5,806 nt of DNA from Hyphomicrobiales bacterium (GTDB lineage: Bacteria; Pseudomonadota; Alphaproteobacteria; Rhizobiales; Beijerinckiaceae): positions 1 through 5,806 of the forward strand of contig OMIJ01000016.1 of NCBI GenBank assembly GCA_900299065.1, given 5' to 3'. The position numbers and the translations under genes were made by a program. The notes under the pieces were generated by a model. That model worked only from the letters and a program-made list of their open reading frames with translations, was not told the origin of the DNA and searched no databases. How positions within the stretch are numbered: the first letter of the stretch is position 1; every line of letters starts with the position of its first letter. Positions 1-5,806 of the stretch are shown in pieces.

Positions 1-54
1 AAACCCCATAATTCGGGATAGTGCGTCCAAATCTGGCGCTCGCCTTAAATACAT
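1..54 (-). CDS. Possible 5' end of an unidentified gene leaving the window on the left
   Basis: On the minus strand an ATG at 54-52 opens a frame of 18 codons that stays open to the window edge (MYLRRAPDLDALSRIMGF). It is preceded by a purine-rich stretch with seven G residues (57-63), 2 nt from the ATG, which could act as a Shine-Dalgarno site; a GTG directly before the ATG is an alternative start. The reading is too short to recognise a family, and an open frame of this length is common by chance. The support is the ribosome-binding-like stretch and the AT-rich, gene-free DNA upstream. Low confidence. Confidence 0.2.
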   Translation of the reverse strand, partial: MYLRRAPDLDALSRIMGF

Positions 55-540
55 CACCCCCCCTTGCTGGTTTCTTTTGATCTTTAAGACAAATATGGAT
101 CAATTCAAGATTGGGCACAAGTGAGAGGGCAACAGACAGGATGTCGCAGTCGCCAGAGAAACTTAATCCGCAATACTGACCATCTGATCTTCTTATCCAA
201 CCTCACACAGGCATTGGCGAGACGGCCTCAAAAGAGGAGATGAAGAAAGTTTTATTACCAAAACTGTATCAGAGATAAATTAATCTTACAAAATCGAAAA
301 ACAAAACTACCGTCAATTTTCGCGTTTAGTGCATTCAAGATTCAATCCTGAATCGCAGATCAAGAAATACTCCCTCTTGTCGTCTATTCGCTTTACGCGT
401 TTTATAGAGACCATCAATTCTGAAAACACATTTTGCATTTTTTATAGCCCGCCTGCAATTGTATCCATTCATTTGCTGACTTTGTTCCATGCAAAATATT
501 CATTCCTGAGCGCATCGGCATAGAGCCGCCCGCCGCCTAG
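55..540. other. AT-rich stretch with no convincing gene
   Basis: No reading frame here has both a ribosome binding site and protein-like composition. The frame 329-523 (+) has a GTG start without a Shine-Dalgarno site and an unremarkable product. Two short inverted repeats are visible: TTGATC (77-82) with GATCAA (98-103), 15 nt apart, and AGTTTT (248-253) with AAAACT (260-265), 6 nt apart. A weak minus-strand promoter-like pair, TTGTGC and CATATT separated by 17 nt, lies within about 94-122 and would face the possible gene starting at 54. The region is clearly poorer in G+C than the rest of the window, and the change is abrupt at about 510-545, next to the 10-bp palindrome CGCCTAGGCG (534-543). 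Confidence 0.5.
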
Positions 541-873
541 GCGCTGAAAGATTATCCCGCCAAGACTCAAAAGCTTCCCAGCTATTTCGGCCTGCTCAAT
601 CTGGGCATTGCTTATGGCAGTGTGGTCACTTCAGTTCAGGGCGGCCCAAAGGATGATAAAATCTTCGCCAATGATGTAGCCACCACAATGACGATTGATG
701 GTGGAGCGGGTGATGAGATTGCCTATCTGGCCGGCACGCAAGAGGATTGGCCCACTGATCAGACCAATCAGATCTATACAAGGCGCAGCACGGGCCAGAC
801 GATCACCCTGAATAATATAGAAAACGTGAGCTATTACGATCCCGCATCAACCAGCCTGATGATGACAGCGTGA
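541..873 (+). pseudogene. C-terminal remnant of a hemolysin-type calcium-binding (RTX-like) protein
   Basis: A coding-like frame runs from directly after an in-frame TAG (538-540) to a TGA at 871-873, followed at once by a second stop (TAA). It encodes about 110 residues. No ATG is in frame; the only usable start is a GTG at 622 without a visible Shine-Dalgarno site, which would give 83 residues. Around 697-717 it reads IDGGAGDE, resembling one calcium-binding nonapeptide unit. After it comes a pattern of an aliphatic and G, an acidic-W pair, then an aromatic-T, G-Q-T-I-T-L and N-I-E-N-V-x-Y-Y-D. This resembles the usual last module of secreted RTX proteins, where one repeat is followed by a GxDT-like strand and a closing N-(I/V)-E-x-(V/L)-x-(F/Y) motif. 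The 5' part of such a gene is absent and is replaced by AT-rich DNA, so I infer a truncated remnant. A genuine short gene from 622 cannot be excluded. Confidence 0.42.
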
Positions 874-887
874 TAATGACAGCGTGA
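862..887 (+). repeat. Short tandem duplication at the stop codon
   Basis: The 12-bp word ATGACAGCGTGA occurs at 862-873 and again at 876-887, a period of 14 bp. The first copy contains the stop codon of the RTX-like remnant. This looks like a replication-slippage duplication. The second copy supplies one arm of the adjacent hairpin. Confidence 0.6.
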
Positions 888-894
888 AGCTGTC
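878..894. terminator. Small hairpin between convergent units, possible weak terminator
   Basis: GACAGC (878-883) and GCTGTC (889-894) form a 6-bp perfect stem with a 5-nt loop. It lies between the plus-strand RTX-like remnant and the minus-strand tRNA-Thr, where a bidirectional terminator would be expected. There is no proper U-run on either side: the plus side continues TCATCCC and the minus side ATTATC. A T5 tract (minus strand, 920-924) lies directly after the tRNA CCA but is not attached to this stem. Intrinsic termination here is uncertain. Confidence 0.25.
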
Positions 895-925
895 TCATCC
901 CATCCTTCAATCATCGTTGAAAAAC

Positions 926-1000
926 TGGTGCCGGCGGAGAGGATTGAACTCCCGACCTTCGGTTTACAAAACCGCTGCACTACCGCTGTGCTACGCCGGC
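926..1000 (-). tRNA. tRNA-Thr (anticodon UGU)
   Basis: The minus strand folds as a complete cloverleaf. The acceptor stem is GCCGGCG paired with CGCCGGC. The D arm is GCAC/GTGC with an AGCGGTA loop. The anticodon arm has the loop TTTGTAA, with TGT at the anticodon positions, reading ACA threonine codons. The variable loop has 5 nt. The T arm is GGGAG/CTCTC with the loop TTCAATC and one G-T wobble. The discriminator is A and CCA is encoded (928-926). The outermost pair of the anticodon stem is a G-A mismatch. The gene lies 104 nt beyond the stop of the MFS gene on the same strand; I see no strong promoter in that gap, only a 6-bp inverted repeat (1004-1009 with 1025-1030). Confidence 0.95.
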
Positions 1001-1104
1001 ATCATCCAGGATTTGAAACGATCACTGGATTTCCCCTGCCCTTCGCATATCCGCCGCCGCTTCGCAAGTCGCATGGGCCATAAACACGGCTTGTCTGCTG
1101 CTAT

Positions 1105-2259
1105 TCAGCCATTTAGCAGGCCGGCCGCCAGCGCGCCCAGCACAGCGGCGGCAAAAAGCAGGAAATCATGCAGCCCCAAAAGCAGCCGTGGCAGGCGGCC
1201 GCGCTCATGCAAAAGCGCTGTTGCAGCACTGGTGGCGAGCGACCAGCCCAGCGCGATCACTATAAGAAAAACTGTAAAATCAGAAAGATAATTAAGGTTT
1301 CGCCAGAGTGCGCCGGCCAGCAGCAGCACCGCCAGCCCGCCCCAGCCTGTCAACCAGCGCGCCTGAATAGGGCCAATCAGCCCCAGCGCAAAGGCCGGCA
1401 CATACATAGCGATCACATGCCAGCCCATGGCCGCCATCACACCGCTCACAGCTATGCCGCATTGAATCATCGCATTGGGCGTTGCCACCATCAGCGCTGT
1501 CATCGTCATCCAGGCCAGCCCGGCCATCAGACTGGCGCCCCAAAAGCGCCGATCCAGCCCTTGCCATATGTCGGGAGCCGGTTGATCCGGATTCGGCTCA
1601 TCCCTGATCGGTTCATCCTGTTTGGCCATACGACTGGCGAGAGTCAGCACGCCTATTTGCGCTCCAGCCGCCATCAGGGCCAAACCGATATAGGGCGTGT
1701 ACGGCATAAGCCGCGCCGCAGTTTCAGCAATAAAAGGCCCTGCCAAGCCCGCCAGAGCCCCCGCACCAAAGACCTGCAAAGCCCCCAAAGCCAGCTTTGA
1801 AGAGCCAATACCAATCGCCGCCTCATGGCGGTAAAACAGGCTAAAGCCCTGCGCTATGCCGGTCCAGAAGGCGCCAAGGCAAAAGGGCCAGAAGGCATGG
1901 TTCAGCAAAGCCCAGGCCATCACCAGCCCGCCTGCCAGCCCATGCGAGGCCCCCAGCGCAAAAGCTGCACGCCGCCCAAAGGCATCGAGCAAAAAGGCGG
2001 CGGGAAAAGTGGCAATCGCCGCGCCCATCAATAGGGCAAGATAAGGCAGGCCGATCCAATTGGGCTGCGGCGCCAGCATCAGCCCTGCCAGCGGCAAAAG
2101 CCCCAGCACCAGCACTTGCGCCAATACAGCCAGCGCAAAGCCTGCCGCCAGATCATAATGCAGACCTGAGCGCACAGGCCCCGCAATGGGCGTGCCCGGC
2201 GGGCAAAAACAGGCCAAGCGGCCCGCCCGAAGCAGCAAGGGCTGGCTATTTGTGCTCAT
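1105..2259 (-). CDS. MFS transporter, CcoA-like putative copper importer
   Basis: This 384-residue inner-membrane protein of the major facilitator superfamily probably imports copper for cbb3 oxidase assembly. By eye it has six helices in the first half (about 37-208), a short hydrophilic central loop rich in D, E and P (about 211-238), and five in the second half. An MFS motif A-like DAFGRR (92-97) follows helix 2, and FYRHEAA (142-148) resembles the Y-R-F-A-A-E stretch of CcoA-type proteins. The decisive residues are M253xxxM257 in helix 7 and H281xxxM285 in helix 8. As I recall, CcoA of Rhodobacter capsulatus binds copper with MxxxM and HxxxM motifs at the same 28-residue spacing. The ATG at 2259 overlaps ccoS by 14 nt and has a weak AGG 4 nt upstream; a GTG at codon 29 is an alternative. 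The protein ends after what should be helix 11, so helix 12 seems to be missing. MFS membership is secure; copper as substrate is inferred. Confidence 0.85.
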   Translation of the reverse strand: MSTNSQPLLLRAGRLACFCPPGTPIAGPVRSGLHYDLAAGFALAVLAQVLVLGLLPLAGLMLAPQPNWIGLPYLALLMGAAIATFPAAFLLDAFGRRAAFALGASHGLAGGLVMAWALLNHAFWPFCLGAFWTGIAQGFSLFYRHEAAIGIGSSKLALGALQVFGAGALAGLAGPFIAETAARLMPYTPYIGLALMAAGAQIGVLTLASRMAKQDEPIRDEPNPDQPAPDIWQGLDRRFWGASLMAGLAWMTMTALMVATPNAMIQCGIAVSGVMAAMGWHVIAMYVPAFALGLIGPIQARWLTGWGGLAVLLLAGALWRNLNYLSDFTVFLIVIALGWSLATSAATALLHERGRLPRLLLGLHDFLLFAAAVLGALAAGLLNG

Positions 2260-2419
2260 TGTGCCTGTCCGAGAAACGCAGATCATCATCAGATAAAATT
2301 CTGTGCGCTGATCCCTCAACATCGTCAAATTGATTGGCGCGCAAAGCCCACATGAAAGCCGCCAGACCCGCAAGGCCAAGCAGCAGAGCAGCCGGAACCA
2401 GCACGACGAGAATATTCAT
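2246..2419 (-). CDS. ccoS: Cytochrome oxidase maturation protein CcoS (FixS), cbb3-type
   Basis: This 57-residue membrane protein is needed for maturation of the cbb3-type cytochrome c oxidase; in Rhodobacter, loss of CcoS leaves an enzyme lacking the heme b and Cu cofactors of the binuclear centre. It starts MNILVVLVPAALLLG, one N-terminal helix (about 3-25), followed by the family signature: W, then Q-F-D-D-V-E-G, then R-I-L-S-D-D-D (about 40-46). The tail is short and charged, ending R-H-N-E-H-K. Length and motif order match the family well. The ATG overlaps the stop of ccoI as ATGA (2416-2419) and the stop overlaps the start of the MFS gene by 14 nt, so translation is probably coupled on both sides. 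Confidence 0.96.
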   Translation of the reverse strand: MNILVVLVPAALLLGLAGLAAFMWALRANQFDDVEGSAHRILSDDDLRFSDRHNEHK

Positions 2420-4668
2420 CCCTGCGCACTCCTGAGGAACGCATGCCCGGTGCCAGCTGGCTTCACAATGTCTTCGCTCATGCCTGTTTGAGCCCTGAGC
2501 GCATTTAACGTCACCAGAACAGAAGAACCGGACATGGCAAGCGCAGCAATCAGCGGCGTTACCTCGCCCATAATCGCCAAAGGCACAGCAATCGCATTAT
2601 ACACGACTGCAAGGATGAGATTTTGCTGCATCAAACGGCGCGCCAGACGCCCCAGACGCAGCGCTTGCGCCACAGGCAGCAAACTCGCATCTATAAACAC
2701 AGCATCCGCCTGTGCTTGTGAAAGCTTGACTGCCGAAATGGGCGAGAGCGAGGCATTGGCCGCGGCCAGAGCGGGCGCATCATTCAACCCATCGCCCACC
2801 ATCAGCACATGTTGTCTGCGCGCCTGCAAAGCAGCCAATGCTTTAATCTTATCCTCCGGCTTCAAGCCCGCCTGCCAATCGGCAATGTTGAGAGCCTGCG
2901 CAATGGGGGCAACCGCTTCCATCCGATCACCCGACAATATCGAAAGCTTGAACCCCATCTCTTTTAGCTGCGCAATCGTCTGCGCCGCATGAGGACGCAA
3001 TTGTTGATGCAGCATCAGAGGCGCAATCTCATCCCCCATTCGCACATAAATCACCGATGCGCCGGGCTCAATCTCGTGATGATTGGTCATTGTCCAATCA
3101 CAAAAAGCCGCACTGCCCAAACGACATTCAACCCCCTTATAAATCCCTCGCACGCCCGCACCGGGCACTTCTTCAACCTGATCAAGCGGCCTTGCGGCAG
3201 GCAAAGCCTGCACCAGGGCAAGCGCCAAAGGATGATGACTCGATTGCGCCAGACGTGCGGCAATATCCAACAGAGGCGCAGCGATATGCGCTTTGTTGAC
3301 AAGGCCCGGCTGCGGCCTGGTTAAAGTGCCCGTCTTGTCAAACACAATCCAGTCGACATTGGCGAGACGCTCCAGCGCTTGTCCAGAATTGAGATAAATG
3401 CCTTGTCGAAATAAGGCCCCTGATGCCACAACCTGCACAGCCGGCACAGCCAGCGCCAGCGCACAGGGGCATGTGATGATCAAAACCGAAATGGCGATGA
3501 TCAAGGCGTCATGCACACTGGCCCCTGCCATCATCCAGCCTGTAAAACTCAGCAAAGCCGTTAGATGCACAAGTGGCGCATAAATGCGCGATGCCCGATC
3601 TGCCAAAATTTGATAATGATTGCGCGCCTCGCTCGCTGCATCAATCAAACGCGCCATGTGATCTAGCAAGGATCCCTGCGCCCCCGCTGTCACACGGACC
3701 TGCAACACACCATCAAGATTGATCGATCCCGCATAGAGCTCATCATCCACTTTCACAGCATGCGGCAAAGTCTCTCCGGTGATCAGACTATCATCAATCT
3801 GCGAGGAACCAGCGATCACCAAACCATCTGCCGGCACAGCCTCGCCGGGACGCACCAGCACAATATCATTGCGGCGCAATGCAGAAACTGGAACCAATAA
3901 AAAAGTGCCATCGGGCTCGAAACGCGCCGCCATCTCGCCTCGGAGCGCGGTAAGATTAGCCGCAGCAGCCCTTGTGCGCCGACGCATCATCTGATCAAGC
4001 ACGCGCCCGGATAAGAGAAATAGCAAAAGCATCATCGCCGAATCAAAATAAGCATGTTCAGCATGATGTGCTGTTTCATAGACGGACATGGTCAGCGCCA
4101 ATATCACGCCCAATGAAATCGGCACATCCATATTAAGACTGCGCTGGCGCAAGGCTGCGATGGCACTGCGAAAAAAGGGCTGGCCAGCATAAGCGGCTGC
4201 GGGCAAAGCAATTAGCGCTGAAAGCCAATGAAAGAAATCACGCGTCTCGCTGTTCATATCACCCAGATCGCTCGACCAGACAGAGACTGACAGCAACATA
4301 ATATTCATCGACGCAAAGGCAGCCACAGCTAGACATTTGAGCAAAAATTGCATCAACTGCCGATCCGCATCAGCACTGCGCTGCAGATCAAATGGAAAGG
4401 CGCCATAACCTTTGCTTTGCAGCACACCGATCAGCATCTCTGGCTGCACTTCCGCCACACGCCAGGACAAAGTCAAACGCCGCAATGTGAGATTAAGCCG
4501 CGCCTTCACAACGCCCGGCACACGCGCCATAGCGCCTTCAATATCATCCATACAGGCAGCACAATCTATTCCATCAATCGCCAGATCCATTTCGCTGATA
4601 CCCTCAGCAATGGGTCTTGTCAGAATGGAAAAATCGACCCTGTCGCGAATGAGCCCGCCAGCGTTCAT
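2416..4668 (-). CDS. ccoI: Cu(+)-transporting P1B-type ATPase CcoI (FixI) for cbb3 oxidase assembly
   Basis: This 750-residue inner-membrane ATPase moves Cu(I) from the cytoplasm to the periplasmic side for insertion into the CuB site of cbb3 oxidase. One N-terminal heavy-metal-associated domain carries the metal ligands C36-A-A-C39. Helices follow at about 107-130, 145-170 and 180-225, with the H-rich HHAEHAYFDS (201-210) typical of FixI between helices. Further on come the actuator TGET (297-300), the ion-path CPC (400-402), the phosphorylation site D444-KTGT, the nucleotide-binding HP (479-480), and GDGLNDAP (625-632). The last two helices carry YN (690-691) and MxxSS...N..LR (712-725), the P1B-1 Cu(I) signature. 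All catalytic residues are present and length is normal for the family. The ATG at 4668 overlaps the ccoH stop as ATGA (4665-4668); the nearest Shine-Dalgarno-like AGAGG is 12 nt away, so translation probably depends on coupling to ccoH. The cytosolic-detoxification ATPase CopA is the alternative family, but FixI-type sequence and neighbours argue against it. Confidence 0.97.
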   Translation of the reverse strand: MNAGGLIRDRVDFSILTRPIAEGISEMDLAIDGIDCAACMDDIEGAMARVPGVVKARLNLTLRRLTLSWRVAEVQPEMLIGVLQSKGYGAFPFDLQRSADADRQLMQFLLKCLAVAAFASMNIMLLSVSVWSSDLGDMNSETRDFFHWLSALIALPAAAYAGQPFFRSAIAALRQRSLNMDVPISLGVILALTMSVYETAHHAEHAYFDSAMMLLLFLLSGRVLDQMMRRRTRAAAANLTALRGEMAARFEPDGTFLLVPVSALRRNDIVLVRPGEAVPADGLVIAGSSQIDDSLITGETLPHAVKVDDELYAGSINLDGVLQVRVTAGAQGSLLDHMARLIDAASEARNHYQILADRASRIYAPLVHLTALLSFTGWMMAGASVHDALIIAISVLIITCPCALALAVPAVQVVASGALFRQGIYLNSGQALERLANVDWIVFDKTGTLTRPQPGLVNKAHIAAPLLDIAARLAQSSHHPLALALVQALPAARPLDQVEEVPGAGVRGIYKGVECRLGSAAFCDWTMTNHHEIEPGASVIYVRMGDEIAPLMLHQQLRPHAAQTIAQLKEMGFKLSILSGDRMEAVAPIAQALNIADWQAGLKPEDKIKALAALQARRQHVLMVGDGLNDAPALAAANASLSPISAVKLSQAQADAVFIDASLLPVAQALRLGRLARRLMQQNLILAVVYNAIAVPLAIMGEVTPLIAALAMSGSSVLVTLNALRAQTGMSEDIVKPAGTGHAFLRSAQG
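2429..2434 (-). promoter_or_regulatory. Ribosome binding site of ccoS
   Basis: CAGGAG on the minus strand lies 9 nt before the ATG at 2419, inside the last codons of ccoI. It fixes the ccoS start and means ccoS can initiate on its own in addition to coupling through the ATGA overlap. Confidence 0.65.
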
Positions 4669-5213
4669 GGCTTTGACAATCCTCTGCCCACATCATCAAT
4701 CACAATACGATTGCGCGAGCGAAACATTTGCTGGCCATTTTGCGTGATTTGGGTAACAACATCCCATTGCCCGGCATCGACATTGGCGCTTTGTCTATAA
4801 TCTCCCGATGGTGTCGGCATTAAAACGAGCCGCATATCGCGTCTGCGATCAGCCGGATGCTCCAGCAGGAGTTCTACCTCGAGCCCCGCTAAGGCCGCGC
4901 CATTGGAATCTTTCTGCTGAATGGTAAATTCACTTGTCGCAGCATTAATGCGTCGCTGCCTTAAATCTACCGACCAGCCGCGCGCCTCTTGAGCATGCTC
5001 TGCGCGGATCTGCTTGTCATAAGACAGGCCCTCAGAATAGGCATTTACTTCTTCAATGCCACTGAATGTCGAAATGGCAAAATGCATCATCAAGCCATTT
5101 GCAGCAAACACAATCATAAAAAAGCCAATCAGCCAGAGCAAGACCATGCGCCCAGTCAGAGGCCTGCCTTCAGTTGGGATTATCTCTTCAGATTTGATAG
5201 GAGTGGCCGACAT
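4665..5213 (-). CDS. ccoH: cbb3 oxidase assembly protein CcoH (FixH)
   Basis: This 182-residue protein is anchored in the inner membrane by one N-terminal helix (about 23-46) and has a periplasmic domain. CcoH is required for stable cbb3 oxidase and, in Rhodobacter, associates with the oxidase and with CcoI. The family pattern is clear: G-R-x-V-L-L-W-L, then F-F-M-I-V-F-A-A-N-G in the helix, then the conserved A-x-x-T-F-S-G (47-52), N-A-Y-S-E-G-L-x-Y (57-65) and, further on, a Q-x-x-x-G-W ending at residue 80. The C-terminal half is a beta-rich domain with D-Y-R and Q-W-D-V motifs. I chose the ATG at 5213, which has GAGAGG at the right distance; an in-frame TTG at 5228 would add five residues but would place that site inside the gene. 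Its stop overlaps the ccoI start by 4 nt. Confidence 0.95.
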   Translation of the reverse strand: MSATPIKSEEIIPTEGRPLTGRMVLLWLIGFFMIVFAANGLMMHFAISTFSGIEEVNAYSEGLSYDKQIRAEHAQEARGWSVDLRQRRINAATSEFTIQQKDSNGAALAGLEVELLLEHPADRRRDMRLVLMPTPSGDYRQSANVDAGQWDVVTQITQNGQQMFRSRNRIVIDDVGRGLSKP

Positions 5214-5220
5214 GGAACTA

Positions 5221-5226
5221 CCTCTC
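5221..5226 (-). promoter_or_regulatory. Ribosome binding site that sets the ccoH start
   Basis: GAGAGG on the minus strand is 7 nt upstream of the ATG at 5213, in the 15-nt gap after the ccoG stop. It supports this ATG over the in-frame TTG at 5228. Confidence 0.75.
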
Positions 5227-5228
5227 AA

Positions 5229-5806
5229 CTAGGGGGCTAGGAAATGATCGCGTGCAAGCGCTGTATCGCCACGCTCAATATCCTTGATGATGAAACTAAA
5301 ATCTTGCGTTTGAGCGGGATGACTCTCGGGCGGCAAAGTGATGAGAGCACGAACTTCTAAAGTCTGATCTGGCTCAACTTCAATCACCGGCCAGCCACTC
5401 TCGCGTCCCTCCACGCCCACAATTGTCAGATGACTGGCATCAAAGCGATCAAGCGTGAGAACAAAACGCCTTTTCCCGCCATATTTATTGGCAATGCGCA
5501 AAGTAAAGGCATTGCGGATCGAGCCATCCGTCAATCGGACAAAGGTAGGATTGCGATCATGCAGCGCTGACAAAGTCACAGAACTGCGCGTCAGCAGAGC
5601 ATATAGCATGACACTTCCCACAAGCGCGATGATTGCAGAGTAAAGGATCGTGCGCGCACGCACCAGACGCGCCGGCAAAGGTGCCTGACCAGCCTGCCGC
5701 CGCTTGACATTGATCTCGGTATCATAGCCGATCAACCCTGTTGGCCGGCTAAGTTTAGTCATCACATTATCGCAAGCATCAATGCACAGGCCGCATTGAA
5801 TGCAAT
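5229..5806 (-). CDS. ccoG: Cytochrome c oxidase accessory protein CcoG (FixG), 3' part only
   Basis: The last 191 codons of ccoG are in the window; the 5' part lies beyond the right edge. CcoG is a membrane protein with two [4Fe-4S] clusters that reduces Cu(II) to Cu(I) during cbb3 oxidase assembly. The visible part begins in the second cluster motif, C-I-Q-C-G-L-C-I-D-A-C (5804-5772), followed by D-N-V-M and a P-x-G-L-I-x-Y-D-T-E stretch very typical of FixG. A membrane helix follows (about 5585-5660), then the C-terminal Ig-like domain of the FixG family, with N-x-F-T-L-R-I-x-N-K and a final F-x-F-x-I stretch. The TAG stop at 5231-5229 is 15 nt before the ccoH ATG. No start codon choice is needed, because the frame stays open upstream to the edge; the GTG and ATG at 5765-5760 are internal. 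The operon promoter, and any FNR-type site, would be outside the window. Confidence 0.95.
   Translation of the reverse strand, partial: CIQCGLCIDACDNVMTKLSRPTGLIGYDTEINVKRRQAGQAPLPARLVRARTILYSAIIALVGSVMLYALLTRSSVTLSALHDRNPTFVRLTDGSIRNAFTLRIANKYGGKRRFVLTLDRFDASHLTIVGVEGRESGWPVIEVEPDQTLEVRALITLPPESHPAQTQDFSFIIKDIERGDTALARDHFLAP

Noticed and set aside
77..103. FNR-type anaerobox
   Set aside because: The half sites TTGATC and GATCAA are 15 nt apart; an FNR site needs TTGAT and ATCAA separated by 4 nt.
240..278. Tiny frame beginning MKKVLLPK after AGAGGAG
   Set aside because: Only 12 codons, and the purine stretch touches the ATG with no spacing, so it is not a usable ribosome binding site.
329..523. 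64-codon plus-strand reading frame in the AT-rich region
   Set aside because: GTG start without a ribosome binding site, no recognisable motif, and composition like the surrounding non-coding DNA.
731..749. Partial match to the tRNA 3' region (CCGGC and AGAGGATTG, also at 931-946) as a possible attachment repeat
   Set aside because: The two blocks are spaced differently (5 versus 2 nt) and the first copy is inside the coding-like RTX frame; chance similarity is more likely.
884..1291. Plus-strand frame of 135 codons across the tRNA
   Set aside because: It runs antisense through a clear tRNA and into the MFS gene; it is a shadow.
1168..1800. Long plus-strand frame of 210 codons opposite the MFS gene
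   Set aside because: Product is a low-complexity Q/H/R/P mixture as expected antisense to a GC-rich membrane protein gene; the minus strand has clear helices and motifs.
2260..2379. Longer start for the MFS gene at 2379 (40 extra residues)
   Set aside because: The extension lies wholly within ccoS, adds no family-like sequence, and the ATG at 2259 gives a normal overlap.

Overview
The window suggests an alphaproteobacterium that makes a cbb3-type cytochrome c oxidase. The evidence is the gene order ccoG-ccoH-ccoI-ccoS (also called fixGHIS), the alphaproteobacterial look of the protein sequences, and a tRNA-Thr of the same style. I cannot assign a genus. Almost all coding content is on the minus strand, so the operon reads from right to left.

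Right to left: the 3' part of ccoG (second [4Fe-4S] motif, last membrane helix, C-terminal Ig-like domain) enters from the right edge. Next come ccoH, ccoI (a complete P1B-type copper ATPase), ccoS, and a major facilitator superfamily (MFS) gene. Junctions are very tight: 15 nt between ccoG and ccoH, ATGA overlaps at ccoH/ccoI and ccoI/ccoS, and a 14-nt overlap at ccoS/MFS. A tRNA-Thr(UGU) follows on the same strand, 104 nt beyond the MFS stop.

The genes make sense together. CcoG is a cupric reductase, CcoI moves Cu(I) across the inner membrane for the binuclear centre of the oxidase, and CcoH and CcoS are small membrane assembly factors. The MFS protein carries an MxxxM and an HxxxM motif 28 residues apart, as in the copper importer CcoA of Rhodobacter. 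If this is right, copper import, reduction, export and oxidase assembly are encoded in one translationally coupled unit. This is the most interesting point of the window.

The left 900 bases are different. Positions 55 to about 510 are AT-rich and hold no convincing gene. At about 510-545 composition changes abruptly to a coding-like stretch that looks like the C-terminal tail of a hemolysin-type calcium-binding (RTX) protein, apparently a decayed or truncated fragment. It ends in a small tandem duplication and a hairpin lying between it and the convergent tRNA. A possible minus-strand gene may begin at 54 and leave the window on the left. The promoter of the cco operon lies outside the window.
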